Shown here: positions 10,650 to 20,618 of the stretch, one piece after another | Position numbering within the stretch: position 1 is the stretch's first letter | Layout: every line of letters starts with the position of its first letter | NCBI GenBank assembly: GCA_020845635.1 | Contig: JADLFI010000003.1 | Span: forward strand, 62,001-126,000 | Direction: 5' to 3' | Length of the DNA stretch: 64,000 nucleotides | From: Bacteroidia bacterium | GTDB taxonomy: Bacteria > Bacteroidota > Bacteroidia > UBA4408 | Program-made: the position numbers and the translations under genes | Notes under the pieces: model-generated | What the model saw: only the letters and a program-made list of their open reading frames with translations | Databases searched by the model: none | Told to the model about the DNA's origin: nothing

Positions 10650-10717
10650 TATTATACAGATATTTCACTTTCTTTACCTATCTTTACAATTGAAGTGTTT
10701 CTATTGTAAGTTTCATT

Positions 10718-11557
10718 ATGCCTTTGTCTATTATCAATAAGGTTATTACATTAATTTCTTCCGGCAAAGTATGGCAACAAGACGATTTGGTTGCTGTTGA
10801 AGAACCTGTTGAATTGCGCTTGTTCTACATGGATAACAATATTCCGGTCGAAAAACCAATCAGCATAACGATGCGTACACCGGGCAATGATTTTGAGTTG
10901 GCAGCCGGTTTTATACTTACTGAAGGTATTATTAATAATTGCTCTGATATTGATTATATAAGTTATTGCATAAGAACTGATAAGGAAACAGAAAATAATA
11001 TTGTAAAAATTGTCTTAAAGAAAGAGATAACAGTAAATATAAATCAAGCCGAGCGTAATTTCTTTATCAATGGAAGTTGTGGTATTTGTGGCAAAGCCTC
11101 TATTAATGCTATACAACAACAAAGTAAATTTACCTCCAATCATGCCTTAAAAATTTCACACCAACAAATAAAACAATACATGAGGCAAATGCAGTCGGAA
11201 CAAATCAACTTTAAATATACCGGAGGTATTCATGCTTGTGCACTTTTTAACCAAGAAGGTAAAATGCTTCTAGTGCGTGAAGATATTGGTCGTCATAATG
11301 CTTTAGATAAACTGATTGGATATTATGTACTTCGCAACGAATTGCCCTTACAAAATAATATATTACTGCTCAGTGGTCGGATAAGCTTTGAGTTGGTTCA
11401 GAAAGCGGTAATGGCCGGTATTAGTATTGTTATTGGCGTGGGTGCACCATCCAGCTTGGCTATTGATACTGCCCAGCAAACCGGCTTAACATTAATAGGT
11501 TTTCTTAAAGAAAATTCCATGAATATCTATACTCATCCTGAAAGAATTGACGTATGA
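10718..11557 (+). CDS. fdhD: Formate dehydrogenase accessory sulfurtransferase FdhD
   Basis: GSCGICGKAS CxxC motif, TGGIHACALF, REDIGRHNALDKLIGY. Ends in TGA. Confidence 0.95.
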   Translation: MPLSIINKVITLISSGKVWQQDDLVAVEEPVELRLFYMDNNIPVEKPISITMRTPGNDFELAAGFILTEGIINNCSDIDYISYCIRTDKETENNIVKIVLKKEITVNINQAERNFFINGSCGICGKASINAIQQQSKFTSNHALKISHQQIKQYMRQMQSEQINFKYTGGIHACALFNQEGKMLLVREDIGRHNALDKLIGYYVLRNELPLQNNILLLSGRISFELVQKAVMAGISIVIGVGAPSSLAIDTAQQTGLTLIGFLKENSMNIYTHPERIDV

Positions 11558-11572
11558 CCTCAATAGTTACTG

Positions 11573-13156
11573 TTAATTAGAATCAACCAGAACTTTTAAC
11601 TTTCCACCGGGAATTAACACATAGCCCTCAGGCAAATTATTAATTTGTATTAATTCATCTACAGAACTCATATTGTATCGATTTTTTATATTCCATAAAG
11701 TATCGCCTTTTTGAATAGTGTGGTAAATTATTTTACCTGATTTATTATTTGATGAATTAGTTGAGGTAATACCTTCCTCTTTTTGTAGAATGGTATTATT
11801 ATCTGAGCTTACCATTGGTGTTGAATCTGTTTTTAAACTATCACTAACAACTAAATCCTTAGTTTCGGTTAAAGGCTTAGAATTAATTTTAGGCGTATTA
11901 GGGTTAGGAACCATGACCAATAATTTGGAACCTAACTTTAAATGATTACCCGAAAGTTTATTCCATTTCTTTAAATCATTGGCCGTAACATTATATTTAG
12001 AGGCTATTTTATTAATCGTTTCTCCTTTCTTAACCACATGTGTTTTTCTAATAGGTTCTGACAGTAGAGAAGCCACCATAATACTATCTCTAATTTGTTC
12101 TTCTCTTTTAATGTAAGAGTAAATGGCTGTTTCATTATTGATAAAAGCACCAACTTTGTTGGCAGGTAAGTATAAATGATTATATCTATCGTAACCCGGT
12201 ACACGCTTAAGTTTATAATTGGGATTTAAAAAAACCAAGTCTTCCATTGCTATATCAATTACTTGCGAAATAGCATCAAAAGAAACAGCTTGTTTTACAT
12301 GTACCGTATCGGCATAAAAATAAATTTGCTTGGCTGGTATAGGCACAATATTATGTTCTTTTGTATAATTCATTAAATAGTTTACTGCAATAAATGCCGG
12401 AACATAACCTTGTGTTTCTAGGGGTAAATAAGGGCGTACCTCCCAATATGTCTTTTTGTTCCCACTTCTTCTAATGGCTTTATTTAATGTTCCCGGTCCG
12501 CAATTATAGGCGGCCAAAACCATTTGCCAATCGCCAAACATACCATACAAATAGTTAAAATAACGGCAGGCTGCTTCGGTGGCTTTAAGAGGGTCGCGTC
12601 TGTCATCTACATAAGAATTAACTTCCAAATTAAACATTTTTCCTGTTGGATACATAAATTGCCATAAGCCTCCGGCACCCGATTTACTAATGGCATTGGG
12701 GTTTAATGCCGATTCAACAATTGCTAAATATTTAAGTTCTAAAGGTAAATTGTATTTGGCTAGTTTCTCCTCAAACATAGGAAAATAAACCTGCGACAAG
12801 CCAATTAAACGACTTACCAATATTCTTTTTCTTAATGAATACATATCAATATAAGCCTTTACCGCCTTGTTATAAACCAAATCAAACGGTGTTTCTTGAT
12901 CAAGTTGGGCTAGTCTGGCTTCATATACTATATCATCAAAATAAGGTATAAAACTTGGTTTATAATTTTCAACATCAAATAAACACGAATCGGATAAATA
13001 ACTATTGCACTCAAAATACTTGGTAAGCTGCATACTATCAAGCATAGCCACTATAGGGTCATCGGGGATAAATACATAGCTTGTATCTTTCTTTTCCTCT
13101 TGTGCCAATAAAGTAATGCTTCCTAATAAAGATAAAAAAGTAAGTAATAACCTCAT
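11573..13156 (-). CDS. Membrane-bound lytic murein transglycosylase D-like, SLT domain and two LysM
   Basis: LPLELKYLAIVESALNPNAISKSGAGGLWQFMYPTGKMFNL; LysM at HVVKKGETINKIASKYNV and HTIQKGDTLWNIKNRYNM. Confidence 0.93.
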   Translation of the reverse strand: MRLLLTFLSLLGSITLLAQEEKKDTSYVFIPDDPIVAMLDSMQLTKYFECNSYLSDSCLFDVENYKPSFIPYFDDIVYEARLAQLDQETPFDLVYNKAVKAYIDMYSLRKRILVSRLIGLSQVYFPMFEEKLAKYNLPLELKYLAIVESALNPNAISKSGAGGLWQFMYPTGKMFNLEVNSYVDDRRDPLKATEAACRYFNYLYGMFGDWQMVLAAYNCGPGTLNKAIRRSGNKKTYWEVRPYLPLETQGYVPAFIAVNYLMNYTKEHNIVPIPAKQIYFYADTVHVKQAVSFDAISQVIDIAMEDLVFLNPNYKLKRVPGYDRYNHLYLPANKVGAFINNETAIYSYIKREEQIRDSIMVASLLSEPIRKTHVVKKGETINKIASKYNVTANDLKKWNKLSGNHLKLGSKLLVMVPNPNTPKINSKPLTETKDLVVSDSLKTDSTPMVSSDNNTILQKEEGITSTNSSNNKSGKIIYHTIQKGDTLWNIKNRYNMSSVDELIQINNLPEGYVLIPGGKLKVLVDSN

Positions 13157-13266
13157 GATAATAAAACTTTAACTAACTGAAAGACAAAATTGTAATAAAC
13201 ATTTGATAAAATAAACCTATACTCTCTTCAATTATTAACTTATTATTGTTGGTATTCTTCCAAACA

Positions 13267-13749
13267 TTACGGACAAAGGAAAAACACAAGCTTACCACTA
13301 TGGTAGCTCAAATTATCCCATCGGTCAATTTTTAATTTTATAACACTTATTGCACCTGTAGTAAATTCAATAGTAGCATTAGAGGTCAAAAATGAAGCAA
13401 AACGACTCATTGTCGGATTATGCCCAATTAACACCACGGTATTGTGTATATTCTCAATACTTTGAACCAAATACCTTAAATCATCTTCTGATGCCTGATA
13501 AATGTCGGGATTCCACAAAATATCACTTTCCTTGAGTTGAAAATATTTTTGAAAATAAGCTGCCGTTTGTTGTGTTCTTACAGCATCGCTCGACATTATT
13601 ATATCTGCTTCATTATAAATTTTACTCAAATTCTTGCTCACCTTTTCGGCTTCCTCATGTCCTTTCTCACTCAAAGGACGAAACTTGTCAGACAAACCTG
13701 GTTGTGAATGTTCTGCTTGCGCATGCCTTATCAATATTAATGTTTTCAT
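13267..13749 (-). CDS. SixA-like histidine phosphatase family protein
   Basis: LILIRHAQAEHSQPGLSDKFRPLSEKGHEEA (RHG motif) and VVLIGHNPTMS. Confidence 0.92.
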   Translation of the reverse strand: MKTLILIRHAQAEHSQPGLSDKFRPLSEKGHEEAEKVSKNLSKIYNEADIIMSSDAVRTQQTAAYFQKYFQLKESDILWNPDIYQASEDDLRYLVQSIENIHNTVVLIGHNPTMSRFASFLTSNATIEFTTGAISVIKLKIDRWDNLSYHSGKLVFFLCP

Positions 13750-13882
13750 GATTAATTTTTTAAAAGTTTAAATTATTGAAATACAAAATAGTTTACAGGA
13801 AAAGAAACAGGATAATTGTTTTTTTTTAGGAAATATAAGATTTGTTGTTAACTTTGAAAACGTAGAACAATTATTATCCATT

Positions 13883-14959
13883 ATGACTAAACAATTTTTA
13901 ACAATACTACTATTATCTGTTGTACTGTCAAAGTTTGCAAACGCTCAGGAAGACAATACACAGCAAGCCAATGATAGTGTAATTACCATTAATCTTATGC
14001 CTTCGCAAGAAGGTGAAATAGCCTATAACTCAGGTATAGAAAAATTAAAAATTGGAGATTATACAACCGCCATATCCTTTTTTGATGAGGCTTTGAAACA
14101 CAAGCCAGGCTGGGCATTGGCGCACTTTAATAGAGGTTTGGCATATAAAGAAACCCAAAAATATACAGAAGCTATTGATGATCTAAAGAAATGCACAAAT
14201 CCAGAAGACTCCATAAAGGATGTTTATTATTATTTGGGTCAAATTTATGTTTTACAAAAAAATGATCAAGAAGCAATTGATAACTACAGCAAATCTATAC
14301 AACTTAATGAAAGTGCTGCACAAGCTTACTATTACAGAGCTAATATTTATTTTAACCAAAGCAAATACAAAGAAGCCAATGATGATTTTACCCAAGCCAT
14401 TAAATTAAAACCCGACTATACCTACGCCTACAACGACCGTGGTAGTACAAAAAGGCAAATGGAAGATTATGATGGGGCTATAGCAGATTATAAGAAAGCC
14501 ATTGAATTAGATTCCAAACTTGTTTTAGTGTACAATAATTTAGGTTCGGCATTACGCAAAAAGGGCGATTTTAAAGGAGCCATTGAGGCATATACCAAAG
14601 CCATAACTTCCCAACCGGATAATTTCTTAGCATACAATAATCGTGGCAGCGCTAAGATTGACAGCGAAGATTTCAATGGAGCCATTGAAGATTTTAACGC
14701 TGCCTTGAAAATAAAAAACGACTATGCGTTTGCCTATAACAATAGGGCTGTTGCTAAATACAAGCTGAAAGATTATGCAGGCTCAGTTGATGATGCCACT
14801 AAAGCCATAAAGTTTGATGCTAACTATGGTCTTGCTTTTATGAACAGAGGTATTGCCAAAGAAATGCTTCGCGACCCCAAAGGTGCATGCTTCGATTGGA
14901 AAAAAGCCAAAGAATTAGGAATAGAAACAGCAGGAAAATACATTGGCGATTGTAAATAA
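13883..14959 (+). CDS. Secreted tetratricopeptide repeat protein
   Basis: Signal peptide followed by consecutive ~34 aa TPRs (e.g. AHFNRGLAYKETQKYTEAIDDLKK, AYYYRANIYFNQSKYKEANDDFTQAIKL). Confidence 0.93.
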   Translation: MTKQFLTILLLSVVLSKFANAQEDNTQQANDSVITINLMPSQEGEIAYNSGIEKLKIGDYTTAISFFDEALKHKPGWALAHFNRGLAYKETQKYTEAIDDLKKCTNPEDSIKDVYYYLGQIYVLQKNDQEAIDNYSKSIQLNESAAQAYYYRANIYFNQSKYKEANDDFTQAIKLKPDYTYAYNDRGSTKRQMEDYDGAIADYKKAIELDSKLVLVYNNLGSALRKKGDFKGAIEAYTKAITSQPDNFLAYNNRGSAKIDSEDFNGAIEDFNAALKIKNDYAFAYNNRAVAKYKLKDYAGSVDDATKAIKFDANYGLAFMNRGIAKEMLRDPKGACFDWKKAKELGIETAGKYIGDCK

Positions 14960-14976
14960 TTTTAAGACCCTAAAAA

Positions 14977-17046
14977 ATGAAAAAATATATTATTATTCTT
15001 ATTACTTTATTCTCTACTAACCTCATAGGTCAGAACATTACTGATACCCCATTCGAAAAAAAATATTTTCCCGATAAAAAGGGAGAACTAAACATTGCCA
15101 AAAAAGAACTTTCGCTTGGAAACGAGCAATATGAAGGAAACAGACCCGGAAGATATAGAGCAGCACTTGAACATTTCTTAAAGGCTCAAAGTTTTAACCC
15201 CAACAATGCTACTTTAAACTTCCGCATTGGTATATGCTATATGAACAATATATTTAAATCAAAATCAAAAGAGTATTTTGAAAGAGCCTATCAACTCAAC
15301 CCTGCAGTTGATCCTGAAATATTTTATTACCTGGGGCGCGGTTTTCATTTAAATATGGAATGGGACAGAGCTATTGCCGAATATCAGAAATTTAAAAGTC
15401 AGTTAGACCCAAAAAAGAAAAATGAAGCACCTATCTATGCTGATGTATCAAAAAAAATTGCTGAATGTAACTATGGAAAAGAACTTATGGAAAAGCCCGT
15501 AAGAGTTTTTATTGATAACATAGGAAATAAGGTAAACTCACAATATCCTGATTATGGACCGGTAATTTCTGCCGATGAAGACATTATGATGTTTACCTCT
15601 CGTAGAAACACTACCACAGGGGGTAATATAGATGAAAATTATGATGAATATTTTGAAGACATCTTTGTAACCTATAAATTTAATGAAGAATGGGGCGTTC
15701 CTACAAATATAGGTCCGCCTATTAACACCACCGGACACGATGCTACCGTAAATATTTCGCCCGATGGTCAAATACTTTACACCTACCGTGACGATAAGGG
15801 ATATGGGAATATTTATGAAAGCAGACTGATTGGCGATAAATGGAGCGAACCGGAAAAAATGTCTAAATCAATAAACAGTAGTGCCCACGAATCATCAGCA
15901 TCCATATCTTATGAAGGTAAAACATTTTTCTTTGTAAGCGACAGACAAGAAGGCAGTCTTGGCGGACGTGATATATTTTATTCCAACAAAACCGATAAAG
16001 ATAAATGGGGCGAGGCCATAAACATAGGAAACACCATTAATACCCAATATAACGAAGAAGGTGTGTTTATTGTTCCGGACGGAAAAACTATGTATTTCAG
16101 CTCCGAAGGACATAATAGTATGGGAGGATACGATATTTTTAAAACAGAATTGGTTGACGGTGTTTGGACCAAACCGGTAAATCTCGGATATCCAATAAAC
16201 TCACCCGATGATGATGTATTTTTTGTGATATCTGCCAGTGGAAAACATGGATATTATGCCTCTATTAAAAAAGATGGTTATGGCGAAAAGGATATTTATA
16301 TGATTACTTTCTTAGGCCCCGAAAAACCAATGCAATTAAGCAATGAAGATAATTTATTGGCCAGTGTAGCTGCTCCTGTTGCCGAAATTCATATTGCCCC
16401 AAAAGTAGAAGTTAATACCAATGCTGTAACCTTATTAAAAGGAGTTATTTCTGATGCTATTACAGCCAAAGCATTAGAGGCTGAAATAATTCTGATTGAC
16501 AACACGCTTAATATAGAGTTGGCTCAATTTAAATCAAACAGTAAAACAGGAAAATATCTTGTTACTTTACCTTCGGGCAAAAATTATGGTATAGCCGTAA
16601 AAGCCGAAGGATATTTATTTCATTCAGAAAACTTTGATATACCGGCATCTGCTACATATCAAGAAATAATTAAGGATGTAGCCATGAAAAATGTGCAAGT
16701 GGGTCAAAAAATTGTTTTACGTAATATCTTTTTTGATTTCGATAAAGCTACTATACGACCTGAATCTGCCAATGAACTGGAACGCTTAACCAAGCTCCTT
16801 AACGATGTTCCTACTCTTCGTATAGAAATAAGCGGACACACTGATAATAAAGGCTCCGCACAATATAACCAAACTTTGTCTGAGAGTCGTGCAAAATCGG
16901 TTGTTGAATATTTAATTAAGAACGGAATTGCTAAAGACAGGCTGGAATTTAAGGGATATGGTTTAACCCAACCTTTAGTAAGTAATGATACCGATGAAGG
17001 CAGACAGTTAAATCGAAGAACCGAATTTAAAATTTTAAGCAGGTAA
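14977..17046 (+). CDS. PorE-like envelope protein: TPR, PD40/WD40-like propeller, regulatory-like domain, OmpA C-terminal domain
   Basis: TPR N-term; FFVSDRQEGSLGGRDIFYSNK and MYFSSEGHNSMGGYDIFKTE PD40 repeats; FDFDKATIRPESANEL...EISGHTDNKGSAQYNQTLSESRAKSVVEYL OmpA motif. Confidence 0.92.
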   Translation: MKKYIIILITLFSTNLIGQNITDTPFEKKYFPDKKGELNIAKKELSLGNEQYEGNRPGRYRAALEHFLKAQSFNPNNATLNFRIGICYMNNIFKSKSKEYFERAYQLNPAVDPEIFYYLGRGFHLNMEWDRAIAEYQKFKSQLDPKKKNEAPIYADVSKKIAECNYGKELMEKPVRVFIDNIGNKVNSQYPDYGPVISADEDIMMFTSRRNTTTGGNIDENYDEYFEDIFVTYKFNEEWGVPTNIGPPINTTGHDATVNISPDGQILYTYRDDKGYGNIYESRLIGDKWSEPEKMSKSINSSAHESSASISYEGKTFFFVSDRQEGSLGGRDIFYSNKTDKDKWGEAINIGNTINTQYNEEGVFIVPDGKTMYFSSEGHNSMGGYDIFKTELVDGVWTKPVNLGYPINSPDDDVFFVISASGKHGYYASIKKDGYGEKDIYMITFLGPEKPMQLSNEDNLLASVAAPVAEIHIAPKVEVNTNAVTLLKGVISDAITAKALEAEIILIDNTLNIELAQFKSNSKTGKYLVTLPSGKNYGIAVKAEGYLFHSENFDIPASATYQEIIKDVAMKNVQVGQKIVLRNIFFDFDKATIRPESANELERLTKLLNDVPTLRIEISGHTDNKGSAQYNQTLSESRAKSVVEYLIKNGIAKDRLEFKGYGLTQPLVSNDTDEGRQLNRRTEFKILSR

Positions 17047-17069
17047 TACGAAGGTCTTTTTTGAAGATG

Positions 17070-17110
17070 AAATAATGCCCCATGTAATGTATTTACATGG
17101 GGCATTATTT
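17070..17110 (+). terminator. Perfect 18-bp hairpin downstream of the OmpA-family gene
   Basis: AAATAATGCCCCATGTAA-TGTAT-TTACATGGGGCATTATTT, within 30 nt of the stop. Confidence 0.8.
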
Positions 17111-17192
17111 CACTTACTCTCATTACTTTGCTTTAAATTTATAGGTACAAACAACAAATTCAACCCAAAGCAGCTACTCCTTTAAGGGTATA

Positions 17193-17217
17193 AAAAAACT
17201 GCCTTTTTGAGGCAGTT
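17193..17217 (-). terminator. Rho-independent terminator for the 17226..17651 gene
   Basis: Minus strand AACTGCC-TCAAAAA-GGCAGTT followed by a T run. Confidence 0.8.
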
Positions 17218-17225
17218 CTGTTAAA

Positions 17226-17651
17226 TTATTTGTTCTCGGCTTTCTTTTGTTTACGGTTGGCTTTGTTTTGTTTTTCTTGAGCTTTCCATTTTTCAAATTG
17301 CTCCTGACTTAGTGTACTTTTTAATCCCTCGTTCAGTTCTTTTCTTAGGTTAATTAAACCAGCCCTCATTTTTTCTTTATCACCCTTATGTTGAACAGCC
17401 AATTCTTGTTGTTTAGTAAAGTAATTTATAGCCAAATTTCTAACCGTACTTTTTTGCGTATTATCAAGCTGTGCAGCATTATCTACTTCAACTACAAATC
17501 TATCGGCCTTTTCATCAACCGTTTTTTGTTTTTTTACTTTACCATCGGGCTGATGCATCATTGTTTCATAACTAAAAGTGTAGTTGTTTCCGGCATAGGA
17601 ACTCCATCCAAAAGCGATAAAAGCACCTAAAATTAAAAGACTCTTTTTCAT
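17226..17651 (-). CDS. Secreted hypothetical protein, Lys/Gln-rich C-terminus
   Basis: Signal peptide MKKSLLILGAFIAFGWSSYAGN; helical KLNEGLKSTLSQEQFEKWKAQEKQNKANRKQKKAENK tail; own terminator. Confidence 0.75.
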   Translation of the reverse strand: MKKSLLILGAFIAFGWSSYAGNNYTFSYETMMHQPDGKVKKQKTVDEKADRFVVEVDNAAQLDNTQKSTVRNLAINYFTKQQELAVQHKGDKEKMRAGLINLRKELNEGLKSTLSQEQFEKWKAQEKQNKANRKQKKAENK

Positions 17652-17782
17652 AATAAATAGTTTTTGTGTTTGCTTATTGGAGCTAATTATTAAATTAAGG
17701 TTTAATTACAAATTGTTAAAAAACAATATTTTTCTTCTTATTTTAATCTATAACGTTTTAAGGTTATTGGTAAATAAATTAC

Positions 17783-18160
17783 CTACTCCTCCGACAATTT
17801 TTTTATATCCATTTCAATATCAATCATCAATTGGTCAACACTCCTTTTAATATTCTCATAGTTTTTTTGAATTTGCTCAATATTGGTTTCATCATATCCG
17901 TTTTGCTCAATAAAATAAAACAAGTCTCGCAATTGATTTAAACCTAAGTTAGCAACACTCGATTTTAACTTATGAGCCGTTTTCCCTGCCTGTTTCCACT
18001 GCTTTTCGAGAATACTGTTTTCCATTAGTTTCATGTCTTTGGGCAACTCGCTGCAAAACAAGTTTAAAACTTCAATAACAATTTCTTTATTATTGTCCAT
18101 TAAGCCCATCAAATAATTCAAATTGGGTTTTTCATGATTTGTTGTTGGTTCCATTTTCAA
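17783..18160 (-). CDS. Hpt (histidine phosphotransfer) domain protein
   Basis: KQAGKTAHKLKSSVANLGLNQLRDL, the Hpt phospho-His motif in a four-helix protein. Confidence 0.87.
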   Translation of the reverse strand: MKMEPTTNHEKPNLNYLMGLMDNNKEIVIEVLNLFCSELPKDMKLMENSILEKQWKQAGKTAHKLKSSVANLGLNQLRDLFYFIEQNGYDETNIEQIQKNYENIKRSVDQLMIDIEMDIKKLSEE

Positions 18161-18280
18161 TTATAAAGTTTGTTTGACAATACAAGTATAATTAAATTGT
18201 TTAATAAATTGTAATGAAAAGTAAAAGTAATTTGCCAATAATGCTTTTGTTTAATTAACTTCGCCTTAAAATTAAGGCTT

Positions 18281-18703
18281 ATGATTTGGTTTCAAAAAAT
18301 TGAATTAGACAAACTCGAAAATATAGGAAAAAACACCTTAAGCAGTAACTTAGGAATTGAAATTATTGATATTGGCGAAGATTTTATCAAAGCACGCATG
18401 CCGGTTGATGAACGCACCAAACAACCTTACGGGATATTACACGGAGGTGCCTCGGTAGCTCTTGCCGAAACTATTGGGAGTTACGGAAGCCATTTAGTTA
18501 TAGATTCTTCAAAATTTTTTTCTGTAGGTTTAGAAATTAACGCTAATCATATAAGAAAAGTATCACAAGGTTATGTTTATGGGGTAGCAAAACCACTCCA
18601 TTTAGGAAAATCAACCCATGTTTGGAGTATAGAAATTACTGATGAAGAAAATAAACTTGTCTGCATCAGCAGAATTACTATTGCCATTGTGTCAAAAATT
18701 TAA
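18281..18703 (+). CDS. Hotdog-fold thioesterase, PaaI/MenI-like
   Basis: MPVDERTKQPYGILHGGASVALAETIGSYGS; GLEINANHIRKVSQGYVYGVAKPLHLGKSTHVW. Confidence 0.92.
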   Translation: MIWFQKIELDKLENIGKNTLSSNLGIEIIDIGEDFIKARMPVDERTKQPYGILHGGASVALAETIGSYGSHLVIDSSKFFSVGLEINANHIRKVSQGYVYGVAKPLHLGKSTHVWSIEITDEENKLVCISRITIAIVSKI

Positions 18704-18877
18704 ATTTTGGTAAATTCTCCATTCTGTTTCAACCCATCAATAAACATGTTGGGGCTTATTTCATTTTCTTAAACTAAAATTACATACTATTAGCCCTCAA
18801 TACTTTGCAAAAATGAGTAAACCTATTAAGCATCCAACAGATTAACAATAGCATGTTTATAATCAGATAATTTTTTT

Positions 18878-18907
18878 TTGCATTTCTAATAATTATTCCT
18901 ACTTTTG
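18878..18907 (+). promoter_or_regulatory. Bacteroidetes-type promoter upstream of rpmH
   Basis: TTG-N19-TACTTTTG. Confidence 0.7.
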
Positions 18908-18932
18908 CATTCCAATTTAAAAAAAACAGGCA

Positions 18933-19091
18933 ATGAAAAGGACATTTCAACCTTCGCAACGTAAAAGAAGAAACAAACACGGATTTCGTGAAAGAATGGC
19001 TTCTGCCAACGGTAGAAGAGTATTGGCTGCGCGTAGAGCTCGTGGTCGTAAAAAGTTAACTGTATCTGACGAAAAATTACACAAAAGATAA
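18933..19091 (+). CDS. rpmH: 50S ribosomal protein L34
   Basis: Own translation: [52 protein letters not shown] (52 aa). Below the ORF-track size cutoff. Confidence 0.97.
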   Translation: MKRTFQPSQRKRRNKHGFRERMASANGRRVLAARRARGRKKLTVSDEKLHKR

Positions 19092-19116
19092 TTCTTTCTT
19101 TTGTTCATCAATATTT

Positions 19117-19141
19117 AGGGGAGAAGTACTCCCCTTTTTTA
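19117..19141 (+). terminator. Rho-independent terminator of rpmH
   Basis: AGGGGAG-AAGTA-CTCCCCT followed by TTTTT. Confidence 0.85.
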
Positions 19142-19169
19142 TTTATTAATAAACCTAAAAAACAAAAAA

Positions 19170-19553
19170 ATGCAATTTTTAGACGAATTTAAAAAATTTG
19201 CCATGCGTGGCAATGTTATTGATTTAGCTATAGGGGTTATTATAGGTGGAGCTTTTGGCAAAATTGTAGGCTCTTTGATTGATGATGTAATAACACCGTT
19301 GCTGTTAAAACCTGCATTAGATGCAGCCAAGTTAAACAAGTTGGAAGATTTAACAATTATGGGTTCTGTAAAATATGGTATGTTTTTATCAGCCTTAATT
19401 AATTTTATTATTGTGGCATTTGTTCTATTTATGGTGGTTAAAGGTATCAATGCTTCTAAAAAGAAAGAAGCTGCTGAAACTCCTGCTGCCCCACCAGAAC
19501 CAAGTACTCAAGAAAAATTATTGATGGAAATTAGAGATGCTTTAAAAAAATAA
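19170..19553 (+). CDS. mscL: Large-conductance mechanosensitive channel MscL
   Basis: FLDEFKKFAMRGNVIDLAIGVIIGGAFGKIVGSLIDDVITPLL. Confidence 0.97.
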   Translation: MQFLDEFKKFAMRGNVIDLAIGVIIGGAFGKIVGSLIDDVITPLLLKPALDAAKLNKLEDLTIMGSVKYGMFLSALINFIIVAFVLFMVVKGINASKKKEAAETPAAPPEPSTQEKLLMEIRDALKK

Positions 19554-19574
19554 GATTTAATCATTCAATTAACT

Positions 19575-20483
19575 ATGATAAAAAAAGTTTTAATCATTAT
19601 ATGGTTGTTTCCTGTTGGTATATTACAGGCGCAAAACGATACGTTATGGCGAAATAGCGGCTTATTTAATTTAAACTTTAACCAAGCCAACTTTTACCAA
19701 TGGGCCGGAGGAGCAAACAACTCTGTTGCCGTTAATGGTTTAGTTTCTGTTTTTGCCAAATACAAAAAAGCAAATTGGTCGTGGGACAATACCGGTGATT
19801 TTGCCTTAGGTGCAGTAAAACAAGGGCAAGGAGGAGATTGGAGAAAATCAGATGATAAAATTGATATCAACTCAAAACTTGGTTATGCAATAGAAAAAAA
19901 GTTATATTTTTCTGCTTTAGCCGGCTTTAAAACCCAGTTCACCGAGGGGTTTGTTTACAACAAAGACGAATCCAGAAACAGAATTTCTAATTTATTAGCT
20001 CCTGCCTATCTTATAGGTTCAATAGGTATTGATTATAAACCTAATACCGATTTCTCTGTTTTTGTTTCTCCAATTACCAGCCGTACAATAATTGTAAAAG
20101 ATAAAACTTTAAGTAATGCAGGTGCTTTTGGTGTAAAACCCGGTAATACAACCCTTTATGAGTTTGGGGCTTACCTTACAGCTAAATATAAAAAGAATAT
20201 CATGGATAACGTATTTTTAGGAGTAGGACTGGATTTGTTTTCTAATTATTTGGATAATCCGCAGAATGTTGACCTTAATTTAGAGCTTCTTTTAACCTTT
20301 AAAGTTAACAAGTTTTTACAGGCTTCTTTTTCGTCAAATATTGTTTATGATGATAATACTACTGTACCGGTAAAAATGGATAATGGCGATTACAGACCGG
20401 GCAAAGGAGTGCAAATGAAGAATGTTATTGGCGTAGGCTTAGCCTATAAAATTCAAGGCTTTAAAACCCAAAGTACAAAATAA
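19575..20483 (+). CDS. DUF3078 family protein
   Basis: NLNFNQANFYQWAGGANNSVAVNGLVSVFAKYKKANWSWDN, typical DUF3078 N-terminus; beta-rich. Confidence 0.87.
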   Translation: MIKKVLIIIWLFPVGILQAQNDTLWRNSGLFNLNFNQANFYQWAGGANNSVAVNGLVSVFAKYKKANWSWDNTGDFALGAVKQGQGGDWRKSDDKIDINSKLGYAIEKKLYFSALAGFKTQFTEGFVYNKDESRNRISNLLAPAYLIGSIGIDYKPNTDFSVFVSPITSRTIIVKDKTLSNAGAFGVKPGNTTLYEFGAYLTAKYKKNIMDNVFLGVGLDLFSNYLDNPQNVDLNLELLLTFKVNKFLQASFSSNIVYDDNTTVPVKMDNGDYRPGKGVQMKNVIGVGLAYKIQGFKTQSTK

Positions 20484-20512
20484 AGTTTAATACTTCTTTA
20501 TCTCCCTCATTT

Positions 20513-20552
20513 AATGTTTTCAGTCCTTTTATTAGGATTGAAAACATTTTTT
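20513..20552 (+). terminator. Terminator of the DUF3078 gene
   Basis: AATGTTTTCAGTCCT-TTTATT-AGGATTGAAAACATT followed by a T run; 15-bp stem with one G-T pair. Confidence 0.75.
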
Positions 20553-20618
20553 GTATTATATAATTTGCATTTCAACCCAAAAAAACTGAATATTGGGAAA
20601 ATAAATAATGTAGAATTT

